Origin: JAFKFI01 sp963795435
Lineage (GTDB): Bacteria; Pseudomonadota; Alphaproteobacteria; Acetobacterales; Acetobacteraceae
Direction: 5' to 3'
DNA: 64,000 bases
Assembly (NCBI GenBank): GCA_963795435.1
Contig: CAWCHV010000007.1
Coordinates: 930,001 to 994,000 of the forward strand
Under the pieces are notes generated by a model. It was not told the origin of the DNA and searched no databases. It was given only the letters and a program-made list of their open reading frames with translations. Shown here piece after piece: positions 63,247-64,000 of this stretch (position 1 is the first letter of the stretch; each line of letters opens with the position of its first letter). Made by a program: the position numbers and the translations under genes.

Positions 63247-64000
63247 ACTCCGCCGCCAGCCCCGGCGTGAACGCCGGCACCTCGGCGCGCTGGCCGGTTT
63301 CCATCGGCTGCGGCCACCAGCGGTCCTCCCACTCGGTGAACAGCGGTTGCAGCTTCGGCATCACCTGCTCGGCGAACAGCCTGGTGTTGTACTTGGCAAT
63401 CTCCTTGCCCATGTTGCCGAATTGCAGCAGCAACATCAGGTGCCCGACATTGAGCTCGGTCGCGACCTCGGTAAGCTGTGCGACGACCTCCTCGGGCGAG
63501 CCGATGATGACGTAGCCGCGCTCGACGATCTCCTCCATCTGCGTCGCGCGCGCCTTGGCCCGCGCGCTGTCGGAGGCGGCGCGGCCGACCTGGCTCACGA
63601 TGCCGGCGCGCTGCGTTGCCTCCGTGACGTAGCCCGGCGGCGTCGCCCAGCGCGGGTCGGTGTGCAGGCAGCGGCCGTAGAAATACTCGGCGGCCGGCTT
63701 GTAGAGCTCGAACGCCTTTTCCCGAGTTTCCGCGACACCGACGAATTGCAGGAAGCCGGCGCGGTTCGGGTTTCTGTCCTTGCCGAGCCGGGCCATCTCG
63801 TCCCAGAAGCCCTGCATGGTGGCGCGACCGTCCTTGTAGCCGAAATAGGACAGGTAGCAGTACACGTAGTCCATCGCGGCGCACCATTGCCACGTCTCCA
63901 CCGAGCCGCCGCCCGGCACCCAGATCGGCGGATGCGGGCGCTGGATCGGACGCGGCCAGATGTTGACGTAGCGCTGCTGGTTGTAGCGGCCGTTGAAGGC
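63245..64000 (-). CDS. LLM-class flavin-dependent oxidoreductase, C-terminal part
   Basis: The frame runs off the right end, so the N-terminus (probably some 130-170 residues) is outside. The visible 251 residues hold NIWPRPIQRPHPPIWVPGGG, a hallmark of bacterial luciferase-like monooxygenases, then the long helical region DEMARLGKDRNPNRAGFLQF and VIIGSPEEVVAQLTEVATEL. The end KLQPLFTEWEDRWWPQPMET is of the alkanesulfonate/limonene-type LLM branch. Uses reduced FMN and oxygen to oxidise an unknown substrate. Confidence 0.88.
   Translation of the reverse strand, partial: AFNGRYNQQRYVNIWPRPIQRPHPPIWVPGGGSVETWQWCAAMDYVYCYLSYFGYKDGRATMQGFWDEMARLGKDRNPNRAGFLQFVGVAETREKAFELYKPAAEYFYGRCLHTDPRWATPPGYVTEATQRAGIVSQVGRAASDSARAKARATQMEEIVERGYVIIGSPEEVVAQLTEVATELNVGHLMLLLQFGNMGKEIAKYNTRLFAEQVMPKLQPLFTEWEDRWWPQPMETGQRAEVPAFTPGLAAE

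Overview
The window is a high-GC chromosomal segment of an alphaproteobacterium, most plausibly from Rhodospirillales/Acetobacteraceae. The clearest pointer is the core block ffh-rpsP-rimM-trmD-rplS-leuC-leuD-leuB with an Arg(ACG) tRNA beside it. Other pointers are compact translationally coupled operons (ATGA/GTGA overlaps), GTG starts, and GC-rich palindromic intergenic repeats. The family assignment is an inference from style and gene order, not from a database comparison.

Left part (1-12 kb): the end of an NTF2-like protein, a YpfJ-type metalloprotease, a DUF2459 lipoprotein, an MFS carrier, a complete branched-chain amino-acid-type ABC transporter (livFGMH plus binding protein), a GT4 glycosyltransferase, and a tandem pair of radical SAM genes. 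The second radical SAM copy is broken and has lost a cluster cysteine.

12-17.1 kb is a gene graveyard: a VapC toxin relic, an IS3-family relic, and the end of a membrane fusion protein joined to an RND pump gene. The pump is cut by a fresh IS630-family element (1050 bp, TA duplication), carries two more frameshifts, and is truncated by another IS630 scrap.

17.1-25.2 kb is a catabolic locus: an AraC-type regulator divergent from two TauD-like dioxygenases, a BKACE (DUF849) enzyme, a quinone oxidoreductase, a carboxymuconolactone decarboxylase-like protein, an MFS carrier and a YeiH-type exporter. 25.4-26.3 kb holds scraps of ScpA, an excisionase-like HTH and a group II intron. 26.3-30.6 kb is a tight operon for oxidation of an unknown compound (VOC, SMP-30, cupin, DoxX, GMC oxidoreductase), followed by a frameshifted MFS gene.

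32.2-33.1 kb encodes only the N-terminal third of a type II Cas9 with no CRISPR array or adaptation genes. 33.4-39.6 kb is an aerobic benzoyl-CoA (box) locus: boxB, a frameshifted boxC, a frameshifted hydrolase, a benzoate-CoA ligase-like gene and a MaoC hydratase. boxA is absent from the window. 39.6-43.1 kb has a CobW GTPase, a small protein, a cation/proton antiporter and a PhnB-like protein. 43.2-45.0 kb is a mini-island: an HAF-repeat protein between an intact tRNA-Arg and a degraded copy of its 3' end.

45-54 kb is core (leu genes, translation genes, ffh, a DUF2189 membrane protein, UDP-glucuronate decarboxylase). 54-59 kb carries a second liv-type transporter, with the binding protein convergent to livFGMH. 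59-64 kb has an acyl-CoA synthetase, an enoyl-CoA hydratase, an isocitrate lyase/PEP mutase-family protein, a Sir2 deacetylase and the C-terminal part of a luciferase-like flavin oxidoreductase. Single-base frame breaks are confined to accessory genes; the core block is intact.
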